The notes below the pieces were generated by a model that saw only the letters and a program-made list of their open reading frames with translations, was not told the DNA's origin and made no database searches. The position numbers and the translations under genes were made by a program. From an uncultured Clostridia bacterium (GTDB lineage: Bacteria; Bacillota; Clostridia; Christensenellales; UBA1242), in contig CALWHN010000004.1 in assembly GCA_944380415.1 (NCBI GenBank), positions 1 to 46,721 of the forward strand: 46,721 bases of DNA. The letters run 5' to 3'. Of this stretch, positions 15,610-24,355 are shown one piece after another. How positions within the stretch are numbered: position 1 is the first letter of the stretch; each line of letters begins with the position of its first letter.

Positions 15610-15981
15610 TTAATTTTTCCAAAGACCGTGTAAATTGCAATATGCATAAACATTTTCAACTTTTTCATCATTTGCAAGCGAAAAACTTGCATTTGGCGTT
15701 GAAAGAGGGCTTAATTTTTTTATTTGAAGGCCCAAATTTGTTTCCAAAGCGATGAAAGAAATGTTGTGTTCCTCTGACATAGGATGGGCGACGCTTCCAA
15801 CGTTTACCGCAACTGTGTTTCCGTTTGTTTGAACAACTGGAACATGTTTTTCTTGTGCAGCATCTGTTGTGTTTGCAACAAGTTCTTCCATTTTTTGCCC
15901 GCAGCAAAAAACGTTAACTCCGCTGTCCTCAATTTTATTTACAATATTTCCGCAAATAGAACATTTAAAAAATTTTGCCAT
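15610..15981 (-). CDS. dfx: Desulfoferrodoxin (superoxide reductase)
   Basis: The ATG at 15981 follows AAGGAG and gives the usual 123 residues; a longer in-frame extension upstream is not protein-like. Cys7, Cys10, Cys26 and Cys27 form the N-terminal rubredoxin-like iron site. His46, His66, His72, Cys115 and His118 form the catalytic Fe(His)4Cys centre, and the E-K-H motif at 44-46 supplies the conserved glutamate and lysine. It reduces superoxide to hydrogen peroxide and indicates an anaerobe with oxygen defence. Pairing with rfbB in one operon is unusual. Confidence 0.95.
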   Translation of the reverse strand: MAKFFKCSICGNIVNKIEDSGVNVFCCGQKMEELVANTTDAAQEKHVPVVQTNGNTVAVNVGSVAHPMSEEHNISFIALETNLGLQIKKLSPLSTPNASFSLANDEKVENVYAYCNLHGLWKN

Positions 15982-16130
15982 TTTTTTCTCCTTAGCTTTA
16001 TGATAGCATAATAAAATTATTTGGCAAAAAAATTTAATATCTTTTTTAAGTTGCAAATGAAACCAGATAACTACTAAGATTTTAAAAGGGCAGAAAAGCG
16101 CCAAAAAATTCTTGCCATAGCGCATATTTG

Positions 16131-16139
16131 TGATATAAT
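16131..16139 (+). promoter_or_regulatory. Extended -10 promoter of the SF1 helicase gene
   Basis: TGATATAAT with TATAAT at 16134-16139, 16 bases before the ATG at 16156. GAGG lies between them, so the 5' untranslated region would be only about ten bases. Confidence 0.6.
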
Positions 16140-16155
16140 AAACCTTGAGGATAAG

Positions 16156-19100
16156 ATGAAGAGTATATATACATATTACAAAGAGCGACTAATTGAAATT
16201 AGCGGAAAAAACAGAAGCTTATATTTAAAAAGTTTTACAAAGAAAAACGGCTTTGATGTTGGCCGAATATTATATCATAATCAAGAGCTTGCAACCCAGT
16301 TTTTGGAACAAGTTTGGAGCGGGAAGGGAACCGTTTTTAATTTAATAAGCAAGGAAACAAGGCCAGAAATTTTAAAGGCGAATAAGGTTGACGAAAAATA
16401 TCCTCAGCGCGAATTTGAAAATGAAAAGGACAAGCAAAAATTCGAGAGAAGCAAGCGAGAATTTTCAAAGAAAGTTGTTGAGCAAGAAGTTAAAAACCTT
16501 GTTGCACTCAAAAGAGAAATTGAGGAAATTGAGAAGGAAACCGGGCGCTATGAACTTTTTTTGTGTTATCCTTTCGTCTATGGAACAATTAGGAACTATT
16601 CATTTAAAGCTCCGCTTTTAATGTTTCCAATTGAAGTTGATGTTATAGACGACAGCAATGTTAACATAAGCTTAAAGCACGGCGAAAATGTTCAGCTTAA
16701 CAAAGCTTTGATGCTTGCTTTTGCTGATTCATATCACTTAAACCTTGAAGACCTTGAAATGGAGTTTGAAAACATGCGCTCCAAGTTCCAGAGCCTTCAA
16801 AAGCTTTTAGATTATTTGAGGTCGTTTGGAATTAGAATTTCAAATTCACAAAGAAAGAATGTTTTTCCATTTTCTCGCTATGGCGAACCAGGGCCAGGAG
16901 ATGGGCCAGAGATTAAAAATTTGTGTTTGCTTGCAAGATGCAGCTTAGCAAACTCAATTTACAACGACTATTCGGCCCTTGAAAAGAGGCATTTGACAAA
17001 TGATAGCGTCAATGAACTTTTAAACACCAAACAACGTAAGAAGAAAAAAGAAAAACCCCAGAATTTATATTTAATTAACAATGTTGACTTTGCGCAGGAA
17101 CAGGTTGTTAGAAAGGTTAACGAAAGCGGAAACATGGTTATATATGGCCCCCCTGGAACCGGGAAAAGCCAAACAATTGTAAACGTCATTGCCGATGCAA
17201 TTTGTAAAGGGAAAAAGGTTTTGGTTGTTTCCCAAAAGAAGGCGGCTTTGGAGGTTGTTTATAACAGGCTTGGCAGTTTAAATTCAAAGGCCATGTTCAT
17301 TGTTGATGCAGAAAAGGAAAGGCGAGCTTTTTATGAAAGATGCCTTCAAACCCACGAGGGGGTTATAAAGCAGGAGCAAAACACTTTACTTCAAAAGCAA
17401 TATGAAGATGTTTCCAAAAAGTTAAATCAAGAAATTGAAAGGTTAAACACAATTTCAAGATGTCTAACAGAAGAAACGCCATTTGGAATTTCTCTTCAAG
17501 AAATGTACTATAACTCTTATAAGATTGGAAAAAATTCTGTTGAATATTCTATATATGAAAAAATGCTGGAGTGTAAAAAGCTTTTAGAAATGAATTACAA
17601 TGAGCTTAGCAGCGCGCTTAGCATTTTAAATGAGAAAAATAAGTGTGAGCTTTACTATAATTTTGTTGAAAGCAAAAAGAAAAACCCGTTTATAGACCAT
17701 CTTAAAGACGGTCTTGGGGTTCACATAATTGCAGAGGCTCAAACCAAGCTTAGAAATCTTTGTAAGAGCAGGCAGGTTCTTTTTGATGCTGCAAAATATA
17801 AGTTCAGCAGGCAAATTCTAACTTATTACACAGAAGTTAAAAATAAAGAAAACTTAAAGCCACTAATCAAAATGGTTTCAAAGTTTGAGCATAAGGCGGC
17901 GGATAGGTTTCTTTCCGTTAGCCATGTTGTTTTTCCTCTCTATCCTTTTGCTAAAGCAAAGATGAATCGCCTTGAAAGGCAGGTTAAAGATGAGTTTGAC
18001 CAAACAATTGAGGCAATTGACGAATATTTAAGTGATTATGAATTTTTAAAAGAGGTTTTATCGCAAGATGGCTATTTAATGGCAATTGATGGAATTTTAA
18101 ACGGAAATAACGGAATTTTAAAGCTTCTTTTGTCCGCTGTTGAAAACTATGTTGAATTGAATGATGTCAATGCAACGCTTAAAAACTTAACAGACCAGCA
18201 AAAATTTGTTTTGAACTTTGCATATAAAAATGCAACGACATACAATAGATATCTTGAAATTTTAAACAAACTTTTGCCGCTTAGGATCTATCACGAAATT
18301 TTGGACTATGAGAAAAAACAAAAACAGGTTCTTTCTTCAATTGTTGACTTTGAGAATATAAGAGGGAAAATTGTTTCTTTAAAAGAGCAACAAAACCAAA
18401 TTAGCAAGGCAATTGCAAACCAAAGCTTTATCGTTGACTATCAAAAGATGATGGACGGAAGTTTGGACAGCAAGGACTATCTATATCAAATTTCCAAAAA
18501 ACAAAACTTCTGGCCAATTAGAAAAACAATGGAAGTTTATGGAGACTATCTCTTCAAACTTTTCCCTTGCTGGCTTCTTTCGCCAGAAAACGTTTCAACG
18601 CTTCTTCCACTTGTTAAAAACATGTTCGACATCGTTCTCTTTGATGAAGCTTCTCAGGTTTTCATTGAGAACACAATTCCATCAATCTTTAGAGCATCAA
18701 GAGTTGTTGTTGCCGGAGACGCAAAGCAGCTTAGGCCAACTACAACATTTATGAAAAGATATATGGGAAGCAACATAGAGGATGATGTTGACTATTCAAC
18801 CCAAGCTGCGCTGGAAGTTGAAAGTTTGTTGGACTTGGCTGTTTCAAGGTTTAACAGCGCAAATATTACCTATCACTACCGAAGCAAGAATGAAGAACTA
18901 ATTGATTTTTCTAACAAGGCTTTTTACAGCGGAAATCTTCAAATTGCCCCAAATATATCAAAAAACTTTAGAAACAAGCCAATTGAGAGAATTTTGGTTG
19001 ACGGAAGCTGGAACGATAGAAAAAATCTTGTTGAAGCCAAGAAAGTTGTTGAACTGACCAAGAACATTTTGAAAAATAGGAAGGAAAACGAAACAATTGG

Positions 19101-19935
19101 AATCATAACTTTCAACAGTGAACAAGAAGCTTTGATAGAGGATTTGTTCGACAAAGAATGTTTTGAAGATGAAAACTTTAGAACCAAATTTATAAGAGAG
19201 AAAAGCAGAATTGAAAACGATGAAGATGTTAGCCTTTTTGTTAAAAACATTGAAAATGTTCAAGGCGATGAAAGAGATATAATAATCTTCTCAATTGCAT
19301 ATGCAAGAAATGAATTTGGAAAAGTTAACGCAATTTTTGGCTCTCTTTCAAATGAGGGAGGAGAAAACAGGCTTAACGTTGCAATAACTCGTGCGAAGAA
19401 GAAAATTTATGTTGTAACGAGCATAGAGCCGGAAGAACTTAAAGTTGAAAACTCAAAGTTTGCCGGGCCAAAGCTGCTGAGAAGCTATCTTACATATGTT
19501 AGGGCAGTTTCCAATGGAAATTCTGAAGAGGTTAAGTCGATTTTAGACAGTTTTAATGAAAGAGCCTTAACAGTTAAAAAACAAATTGGCGTTCTTCCAA
19601 TTGAAGAGCAAATTCAAAAGAAACTGGTTAAACTTGGCTATTACGGTGAGAGAAACCTTGGCAACTCAAACAGTAAAGTTTCGCTTGCCGTTTACGACAA
19701 GAAAAAGGACAGGTTTTTGCTTGGAATTGAAACCGACCAAATGGTAATCGCAAGCTCGCCATACTGTTTGGAAAGAGATGTTTATCGAAACGAATTTTTA
19801 AAGTCAAAGGGCTGGAAAATTTTCCGCGTTTGGAGCAGAGATTATTGGCACAATAGCAGCCATGTCATTTCTTCAATCGTAAAAGAAATTGAAAAGCAAA
19901 AAAAGCTTTTGGAAAAGGTTGAAACGAAAAAATAA
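16156..19935 (+). CDS. SF1 (UPF1/DNA2-like) helicase with C-terminal nuclease-like domain
   Basis: A 1259-residue protein. An N-terminal region of about 300 residues resembles the DUF4011-type module of large SF1 helicases. Walker A GPPGTGKS is at 331-338, a long coiled-coil-rich insert follows, then DEAS (Walker B, near 830), GDAKQLRPT, HYRSKNEELIDFSN, VQGDERDIIIFS and LNVAITRAKKKIYV (motif VI). The last about 100 residues contain LGIETDQ and ERDVYRNEFLKSKGWKIFRVWSRDYWHN, the pattern of the Vsr/MTES_1575-type endonuclease fold. Helicase-nuclease fusions of this kind are found both as housekeeping-like orphans and in phage-defence loci. It is monocistronic here; the substrate is unknown. Confidence 0.88.
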   Translation: MKSIYTYYKERLIEISGKNRSLYLKSFTKKNGFDVGRILYHNQELATQFLEQVWSGKGTVFNLISKETRPEILKANKVDEKYPQREFENEKDKQKFERSKREFSKKVVEQEVKNLVALKREIEEIEKETGRYELFLCYPFVYGTIRNYSFKAPLLMFPIEVDVIDDSNVNISLKHGENVQLNKALMLAFADSYHLNLEDLEMEFENMRSKFQSLQKLLDYLRSFGIRISNSQRKNVFPFSRYGEPGPGDGPEIKNLCLLARCSLANSIYNDYSALEKRHLTNDSVNELLNTKQRKKKKEKPQNLYLINNVDFAQEQVVRKVNESGNMVIYGPPGTGKSQTIVNVIADAICKGKKVLVVSQKKAALEVVYNRLGSLNSKAMFIVDAEKERRAFYERCLQTHEGVIKQEQNTLLQKQYEDVSKKLNQEIERLNTISRCLTEETPFGISLQEMYYNSYKIGKNSVEYSIYEKMLECKKLLEMNYNELSSALSILNEKNKCELYYNFVESKKKNPFIDHLKDGLGVHIIAEAQTKLRNLCKSRQVLFDAAKYKFSRQILTYYTEVKNKENLKPLIKMVSKFEHKAADRFLSVSHVVFPLYPFAKAKMNRLERQVKDEFDQTIEAIDEYLSDYEFLKEVLSQDGYLMAIDGILNGNNGILKLLLSAVENYVELNDVNATLKNLTDQQKFVLNFAYKNATTYNRYLEILNKLLPLRIYHEILDYEKKQKQVLSSIVDFENIRGKIVSLKEQQNQISKAIANQSFIVDYQKMMDGSLDSKDYLYQISKKQNFWPIRKTMEVYGDYLFKLFPCWLLSPENVSTLLPLVKNMFDIVLFDEASQVFIENTIPSIFRASRVVVAGDAKQLRPTTTFMKRYMGSNIEDDVDYSTQAALEVESLLDLAVSRFNSANITYHYRSKNEELIDFSNKAFYSGNLQIAPNISKNFRNKPIERILVDGSWNDRKNLVEAKKVVELTKNILKNRKENETIGIITFNSEQEALIEDLFDKECFEDENFRTKFIREKSRIENDEDVSLFVKNIENVQGDERDIIIFSIAYARNEFGKVNAIFGSLSNEGGENRLNVAITRAKKKIYVVTSIEPEELKVENSKFAGPKLLRSYLTYVRAVSNGNSEEVKSILDSFNERALTVKKQIGVLPIEEQIQKKLVKLGYYGERNLGNSNSKVSLAVYDKKKDRFLLGIETDQMVIASSPYCLERDVYRNEFLKSKGWKIFRVWSRDYWHNSSHVISSIVKEIEKQKKLLEKVETKK

Positions 19936-19936
19936 G

Positions 19937-19969
19937 AAAAAACTCTATCTTGATTGATAGAGTTTTTTT
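19937..19969. terminator. Bidirectional terminator
   Basis: AACTCTATC (19941-19949) pairs with GATAGAGTT (19956-19964), flanked by A and T runs. It serves the helicase gene and convergent sufB-like gene. Confidence 0.88.
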
Positions 19970-20882
19970 AGCCCATTAAAAATCCTTCAATAATCGTCTT
20001 TTCTGCATCTTCCTCAGAAAGCCCAAGCGTCATAAGCTTAATCAATTCATCTCCGGCAATTTTTCCAATTGCTGCTTCGTGAACAAGAGAGGAATCTTTC
20101 GAGAGAGCAGAGATCCTTGGAACAGAAATAATTTTAGCGTCGTCAAGCAAAATTCCGTCACATTCAACATGGCCAAAACACTCTGTTTTTCCAATCATGT
20201 TGGAAACAAATTTTTGAGAAGAAGAATCTTTTGCAACGCTGTGGCTAACGATGTCTGCGCTGGAATTTTTCCCGGCAAGCGTTATTTTAAAATTTGTTTT
20301 AACTTTTTGATCTTTTGCCGTTAAAAGATTTTCTTTAACAATTAGTTTTGCATTTTGTTTTAACTTTGCGTTGGTGTTTCTAATTGAACTGTCAACGCCC
20401 TCAATTTGAAGTGTTTCCATTTCCATAAAGGAGTTTTCATCAAGAAAAAGATTTGTAACTGGGTTTAGAATTTTCTTTCCTTCGCCCTGACCATAGTGTT
20501 TTTCAACATATCTAACATGGCTGTTTGGCTTTAAATAAAAGCTGTGAATTCCGCTGTGTTGGCTTGAATTGCAGGTTGGGTTGTCAATTCCACAGCCGGC
20601 AATTATTGTTACATCACTGTTTTCGCCAATGTAAAAATCGTTGCAAACGGTGTCCGAAAAATTTCCAATTGTTACAATAACTGGAATGTGAACACTTTTG
20701 TTTTTAGTGTTTGGGGCAATTTTTATATTAATTCCGCTGCCGTCCTTTTTTGGAATTATTTCAATTTCTTTTGTTGAGTTTCTTGAAAGAACTTGGCCGT
20801 TTTTTCTTATGTTAAAAGCGCCAGATGGAATTTTGTGAAGATCTGCAATTTGTTGCAAAAGAATTTTATCAATCTTGTCCAT
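19968..20882 (-). CDS. SufB/SufD-like Fe-S scaffold of a minimal SUF system
   Basis: A 304-residue protein, about two thirds the length of usual SufB or SufD (420-480). The beta-helix core is present and the C-terminus keeps the diagnostic SSLVHEAAIGKIAGDELIKLMTLGLSEEDAEK segment with its His and Glu. It overlaps sufC by 14 bases. In archaea and anaerobic bacteria such two-gene SufC-SufB sets (the SUF-like minimal system) build Fe-S clusters without SufD, SufS, SufU or SufE in the operon. None of those is in this window. Confidence 0.85.
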   Translation of the reverse strand: MDKIDKILLQQIADLHKIPSGAFNIRKNGQVLSRNSTKEIEIIPKKDGSGINIKIAPNTKNKSVHIPVIVTIGNFSDTVCNDFYIGENSDVTIIAGCGIDNPTCNSSQHSGIHSFYLKPNSHVRYVEKHYGQGEGKKILNPVTNLFLDENSFMEMETLQIEGVDSSIRNTNAKLKQNAKLIVKENLLTAKDQKVKTNFKITLAGKNSSADIVSHSVAKDSSSQKFVSNMIGKTECFGHVECDGILLDDAKIISVPRISALSKDSSLVHEAAIGKIAGDELIKLMTLGLSEEDAEKTIIEGFLMG

Positions 20883-21585
20883 TTTCCCCCCTTAACTTTT
20901 TGCAAGAAAAATTTTCTAAAAGCGGAAGGATTTCGCTTCCTTTTCCAACTTTTTCAACCTTTCCGTTTGACAGCAAGATAATTTCATCTGCCAATTTTAA
21001 AATTTCCTTCTGGTGGGAGACTATTATTGTTGTTTCTTTAATTCCAGAAAAAAGCGAGGAAAGCTTGTCAAAACTCCAAAGGTCAATTCCCGCTTCTGGC
21101 TCGTCGAAAATATAAACTTTTGCCGGCCTTGAAAGAGCCATTGCAAGTTCAATTCTTTTAAGCTCTCCGCCAGAAAGGCTTTCGTCCATATACCTGTCCT
21201 TATAGTTCCTTGCGCAAAGGCCCACTTTAGATAGATATTCACAACTGTTTGAAATTGTGTTGTTCTTCTCAGAAGCAATGTCTAAAAGCTTTCCAACTTT
21301 AATTCCTTTAAAAGTTACCGGCTTTTGAAATGCAAAAGAAATTCCCTCTCTTGCGCGCGAATCTATTGAATAATTAGAAATATCTTTATCGTCAAGAAAA
21401 ATTTTTCCTTGTTTTAAGGAGCCAATTCCCATAATAAGTTTAACAAGAGTTGACTTTCCGCTTCCGTTTGGTCCGGTTATAACATAAAGCTTTTTGTCTT
21501 GGAAGGTTAGGTTGATATCTTTTAAAATTTCAATTTCCCTTCCATTTTCAAAAACGCTGCAACTTAGGTTTTCAATTTTTAACAT
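20869..21585 (-). CDS. sufC: Fe-S assembly ATPase SufC
   Basis: A 238-residue ABC-type ATPase without membrane segments. Walker A is GPNGSGKST, the signature LSGGELKRIELAMAL, Walker B VYIFDEPEAGID and the switch histidine VSHQ. GELKR.E..MAL and the downstream SufB-like partner identify SufC rather than a transporter ATPase. It powers the SufBC complex in the cytosol. The promoter TTGACT-18-TATAAT ends six bases before the ATG, so the mRNA is probably leaderless; no Shine-Dalgarno site is present. Confidence 0.92.
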   Translation of the reverse strand: MLKIENLSCSVFENGREIEILKDINLTFQDKKLYVITGPNGSGKSTLVKLIMGIGSLKQGKIFLDDKDISNYSIDSRAREGISFAFQKPVTFKGIKVGKLLDIASEKNNTISNSCEYLSKVGLCARNYKDRYMDESLSGGELKRIELAMALSRPAKVYIFDEPEAGIDLWSFDKLSSLFSGIKETTIIVSHQKEILKLADEIILLSNGKVEKVGKGSEILPLLENFSCKKLRGENGQD

Positions 21586-21591
21586 GAACTT

Positions 21592-21621
21592 ATTATATAT
21601 CTTTTAACTATTTTAAGTCAA
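21592..21621 (-). promoter_or_regulatory. sufC promoter giving a leaderless transcript
   Basis: On the minus strand TTGACT (21621-21616), 18 bases, TATAAT (21597-21592), then six bases (AAGTTC) and the ATG at 21585. A start six or seven bases after the -10 falls on the start codon. Confidence 0.8.
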
Positions 21622-21713
21622 TCATCTAATTTAATTTTCTTTAATATTTTTGTTGTTATTTTTTTTGATTTGTTGTATAATTAGGCGAAGTTTATTAAAA
21701 GGAGAGAGGAGTT

Positions 21714-22037
21714 ATGGCAACAAAGAAATCCAGTTCAACCAAATCAAGCCAAACTAAATCGTCAAGGTCAAGCAAGTGGGGCTTAAACAAAATTTCAATG
21801 TATGTTTTAGTTGCAGTTGCACTTTTGTATGTTGTTTCGCTTTTGCTTGCTTGTTTCGATGTTAACTTGGTTGTTGTTAGTGCGCTTCAAGGCGTTGCGG
21901 CAGCAGTTATGGTTATAATTGTTTCAATTTTGGCTTGGCGCTATGTAAAACCAAAACAAGCAGTTTGGAAAGTTCTTTATGTAATTTGCTTGCTTTTAGT
22001 TATTGTTGGAATAATTGTTCCATTGGTTTTACAGTAA
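21714..22037 (+). CDS. Small membrane protein with Ser/Lys-rich N-terminus
   Basis: A 107-residue protein. Residues 1-22 are almost only Ser, Lys, Thr and Gln (ATKKSSSTKSSQTKSSRSSK) and probably disordered and cytoplasmic. About three membrane helices follow (starting near 30, 54 and 84). GGAGAGAGGAG precedes the ATG. No family is recognised. It has its own promoter and terminator, and its function is unknown. Confidence 0.75.
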   Translation: MATKKSSSTKSSQTKSSRSSKWGLNKISMYVLVAVALLYVVSLLLACFDVNLVVVSALQGVAAAVMVIIVSILAWRYVKPKQAVWKVLYVICLLLVIVGIIVPLVLQ

Positions 22038-22058
22038 TAAAAAACTGATAGAAAAAGC

Positions 22059-22089
22059 AAAAACTTTGTCCAAAAGGGCAAAGTTTTTT
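22059..22089 (+). terminator. Terminator
   Basis: CTTTGTCC pairs with GGGCAAAG (one G-T pair) around AAAA, with A and T runs extending the stem. Confidence 0.8.
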
Positions 22090-22159
22090 AATATTTATCT
22101 TGTAAGTGGATAAAATAAAATTAATTAAGTTAAAAATTAAAAAAATTAATTTAATTTGT

Positions 22160-22188
22160 TTGACTTAATAAAAAAAAATGTGTATAAT
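22160..22188 (+). promoter_or_regulatory. Consensus promoter of the TasA-like gene
   Basis: TTGACT (22160-22165), 17 bases, TATAAT (22183-22188). The strong AGGAGGGG ribosome site follows before the ATG at 22221. Both point to high expression. Confidence 0.85.
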
Positions 22189-22220
22189 CACAATGAAATC
22201 TAAAAAAGGAGGGGTAAAAA

Positions 22221-22784
22221 ATGAAGCTTAAAGCAAAGTTGGTTACAACATGTGCAGCGTTTTGTTTGATTCTTTGCCTAACAATTGTTGGTGTTTGGGC
22301 TGTTGCAACAGCAAACATCCCTATGGGAGGCAGCGTTGGCTTTACAGCAACTGACGTTGATGCAACAATAAGCGGCTCATTCTCAGGAATTTCTGGCTCA
22401 CAAGCTCTAGAAACATTAAAACTTGATGCAAGCACAACTAATGTTGAAAATGTTGATGGTTACACCACATGGCAGAACTGGAAATTGAATTTTGCAGACA
22501 AGACTCAAGATATTGTTTTAACAATTACTGTTACAAACGATAATACTAAGCGTGCAATTGATGCAACTTTCACTAATAATACATCTGCATTAACTAACAT
22601 GACTGTTTCACTTGCAGGCGGCGATGCAGCTGGCAGCGGTTCGTATACAAGTGGAACAGAAGTAACAATTTCAGCAGGGCAAAGTGTAATTTTTAAAGTA
22701 ACAATTCATGTTGAAAATGCAAATAATTCTGCTAGCGCAACATTAGCTTTGAATTTGCTCTTAGAAAATGTTGAAGCTGCTTAA
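22221..22784 (+). CDS. Secreted TasA/camelysin-like protein
   Basis: A 187-residue exported protein. Residues 1-31 are a signal peptide (basic MKLKAK, hydrophobic core, VWAVATA before NIPMGG), close to the VGaTxA cleavage style of SipW substrates. The mature part is Thr/Ser/Asn/Gly-rich beta sequence (ATDVDATISGSFSG, IVLTITVTNDN, QSVIFKVTIHVEN). A SipW-type signal peptidase follows directly. TasA and camelysin relatives form extracellular fibres in biofilms; here that role is inferred from the pairing and composition, as overall similarity is low. Confidence 0.75.
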   Translation: MKLKAKLVTTCAAFCLILCLTIVGVWAVATANIPMGGSVGFTATDVDATISGSFSGISGSQALETLKLDASTTNVENVDGYTTWQNWKLNFADKTQDIVLTITVTNDNTKRAIDATFTNNTSALTNMTVSLAGGDAAGSGSYTSGTEVTISAGQSVIFKVTIHVENANNSASATLALNLLLENVEAA

Positions 22785-22809
22785 TGTTAAATTAGTTGCT
22801 TAATTAATT

Positions 22810-22867
22810 GAACCTTATTTGTTTAAAGCAGTTTTTTAGCAGCTGTTTTAACTGATAGGGTTCTTTT
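22810..22867 (+). terminator. Long intercistronic hairpin, probably a partial terminator
   Basis: GAACCTTAT (22810-22818) pairs with ATAGGGTTC (22855-22863) with one G-T pair. An imperfect inner stem follows, and TTTT comes after the outer stem. It lies between the TasA-like and SipW-like genes and would lower expression of the peptidase relative to its substrate. Confidence 0.6.
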
Positions 22868-22883
22868 AAAAATAGGAGAAAGT

Positions 22884-23630
22884 ATGAACAAATATAAATT
22901 AGCAAAGGCACTTAACATCATAACAAATGTTTTATTTGTTTTGGTTATGGTTCTTCTTATAATTTATTTGGTCTATGGTTTTACTTCAAGGGCTCAAAAC
23001 AAAGTTCCCTCCTTTTTTGGCCAGTCATATGTTAGAATTATGAGCAATTCTATGGAGGCAAGGGGATTTGAGCAAAACGAGGTTGTAGCTATTGAAAAAG
23101 TTAATATATCTGAAATTAAAGAAGGTGATATAATTGCTTTCTATAAACGTTTTTTTAAACTTAATCTTAGCAACCCTGCTGGTGAGCAACAAGACGATAA
23201 AAAAGGAGAAAATTCTTTTGAAGACTTAAAAATTGTTTTCCATCAAGTTGGAGAAGTTTACGTTGATTCCGAAGGTCAAACCTGGTTTAAGACACACGGG
23301 TACGGGACAAGCAAAGAGGAAATAATTTACGATCCAGGTTATGTCCGTGGAGATTATGTTGTTGGAAGATATGTTGATTCTGGATTGGCTGGTTTCTTAA
23401 ATTTCCTATCTAGCACAACAGGAATTATTGTTGTTGTAATTGTTCCGTCTGCAATTGTTCTTTTCCTTCTTGCATGGGATATTATTCAAATTTCAGATCA
23501 AATGGTTAGAGTAAAAAAGCAAAATGCTGCAATTGCAGCAAAAGCAGGTTTACTTGACGATGATGACGAAGAAGAAAATATGAAACCATCTGTTGGTAGT
23601 GACCCGAAAAAAGAAAAGAAGAATAAATAA
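22884..23630 (+). CDS. sipW: SipW-like signal peptidase I (Ser-His type)
   Basis: A 248-residue S26-family membrane peptidase with an N-terminal anchor (about 10-33) and a second helix near 170-200. The catalytic Ser56 is in SNSME. Box D has His120 (IVFHQVGE) where typical bacterial enzymes have Lys, the ER/SipW-type arrangement. EIKEGDIIAFY and VRGDYVVGRYV are the other conserved boxes. The C-terminal tail is acidic then basic and presumably cytoplasmic. It follows the TasA-like gene and probably processes it. Confidence 0.88.
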   Translation: MNKYKLAKALNIITNVLFVLVMVLLIIYLVYGFTSRAQNKVPSFFGQSYVRIMSNSMEARGFEQNEVVAIEKVNISEIKEGDIIAFYKRFFKLNLSNPAGEQQDDKKGENSFEDLKIVFHQVGEVYVDSEGQTWFKTHGYGTSKEEIIYDPGYVRGDYVVGRYVDSGLAGFLNFLSSTTGIIVVVIVPSAIVLFLLAWDIIQISDQMVRVKKQNAAIAAKAGLLDDDDEEENMKPSVGSDPKKEKKNK

Positions 23631-23647
23631 TTAGAAATAAACAAATT

Positions 23648-23674
23648 AAAAAACCCTAATTTAGGGTTTTTTTT
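23648..23674. terminator. Bidirectional terminator
   Basis: AAAAACCCT pairs with AGGGTTTTT around AATTT, between the convergent sipW and P-loop genes. Confidence 0.82.
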
Positions 23675-24230
23675 AAAGACTTTGAATTGGCGTTCCTTTA
23701 ATAAACGTGCTGTCAATTAAAACAAATTCGTCACTAATTTTTTTAAGAGATTTGCTTAACGGAAGGGTATTTTTATAATTTTCCAAAATCTCGTCGTTAT
23801 TATAAAATTCTCCGCCTTGTTTATATCTTAGCTCTGCACGTTGTTCGTTAACAGAGGCAGATGTTGTAAAGACAAAATATGTTTTTATTTTAAAATCGTT
23901 GTCTTTTGCATATTTTAAAAGTCTTAAAATTTCTTTACTTGAAGAATCCCATTCAAAAGCAAATCCTTTTCCTTCAGAAATTTTATTCTTAAGAACTTGC
24001 TCAAGTGGCGTTTCAGTTCCGCTTCTTTTTAATGTTGCAAAGTTTATGAATGGAACATTGATTTTATTTGCTTTATATAAATTTGCCATAATTGTTGATT
24101 TTCCACTTCCGCTTGGCCCACAGACAACATATAAAATTTTTTCATCTGATGGAGAAATCTTTGTTGCATTCAGCAATATTCCTGCCATTTTTTTATAAGG
24201 ATATACTTTTATTTTTAGGCTCTTTTCCAT
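23673..24230 (-). CDS. Zeta-toxin-like P-loop kinase/ATPase
   Basis: A 185-residue protein with a P-loop near residues 38-45 (CGPSGSGKST) and a later R-x-RYKQGGEFYNNDEILENYKNTLP segment like the lid and substrate region of zeta-toxin-type kinases. The fold is that of small-molecule kinases. No antitoxin lies next to it, so a toxin role is not supported. GAGGTGA precedes the ATG. The substrate is unknown. Confidence 0.72.
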   Translation of the reverse strand: MEKSLKIKVYPYKKMAGILLNATKISPSDEKILYVVCGPSGSGKSTIMANLYKANKINVPFINFATLKRSGTETPLEQVLKNKISEGKGFAFEWDSSSKEILRLLKYAKDNDFKIKTYFVFTTSASVNEQRAELRYKQGGEFYNNDEILENYKNTLPLSKSLKKISDEFVLIDSTFIKGTPIQSL

Positions 24231-24355
24231 GTCTTCACCTCTTTATTATAAATATATAACAATTTGAAATATATTTCAATAGTTTTTTAAAAATTAATTT
24301 GACAAATTTTGAAGATGTTTGATATTATTTTTATGAATTACTGAAGGAAAATGTT

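Noticed and set aside
15982-16125. N-terminal extension of desulfoferrodoxin
   Set aside because: The family starts at MAKFFKC, an AAGGAG site precedes that ATG, and the extension is not protein-like.
18939-19263. Minus-strand ORFs inside the helicase gene
   Set aside because: They are antisense shadows of a well-supported 1259-residue coding region.
23673-24230. Toxin-antitoxin pair
   Set aside because: The P-loop protein resembles zeta toxin in fold only; no epsilon-like or other small antitoxin gene is adjacent.
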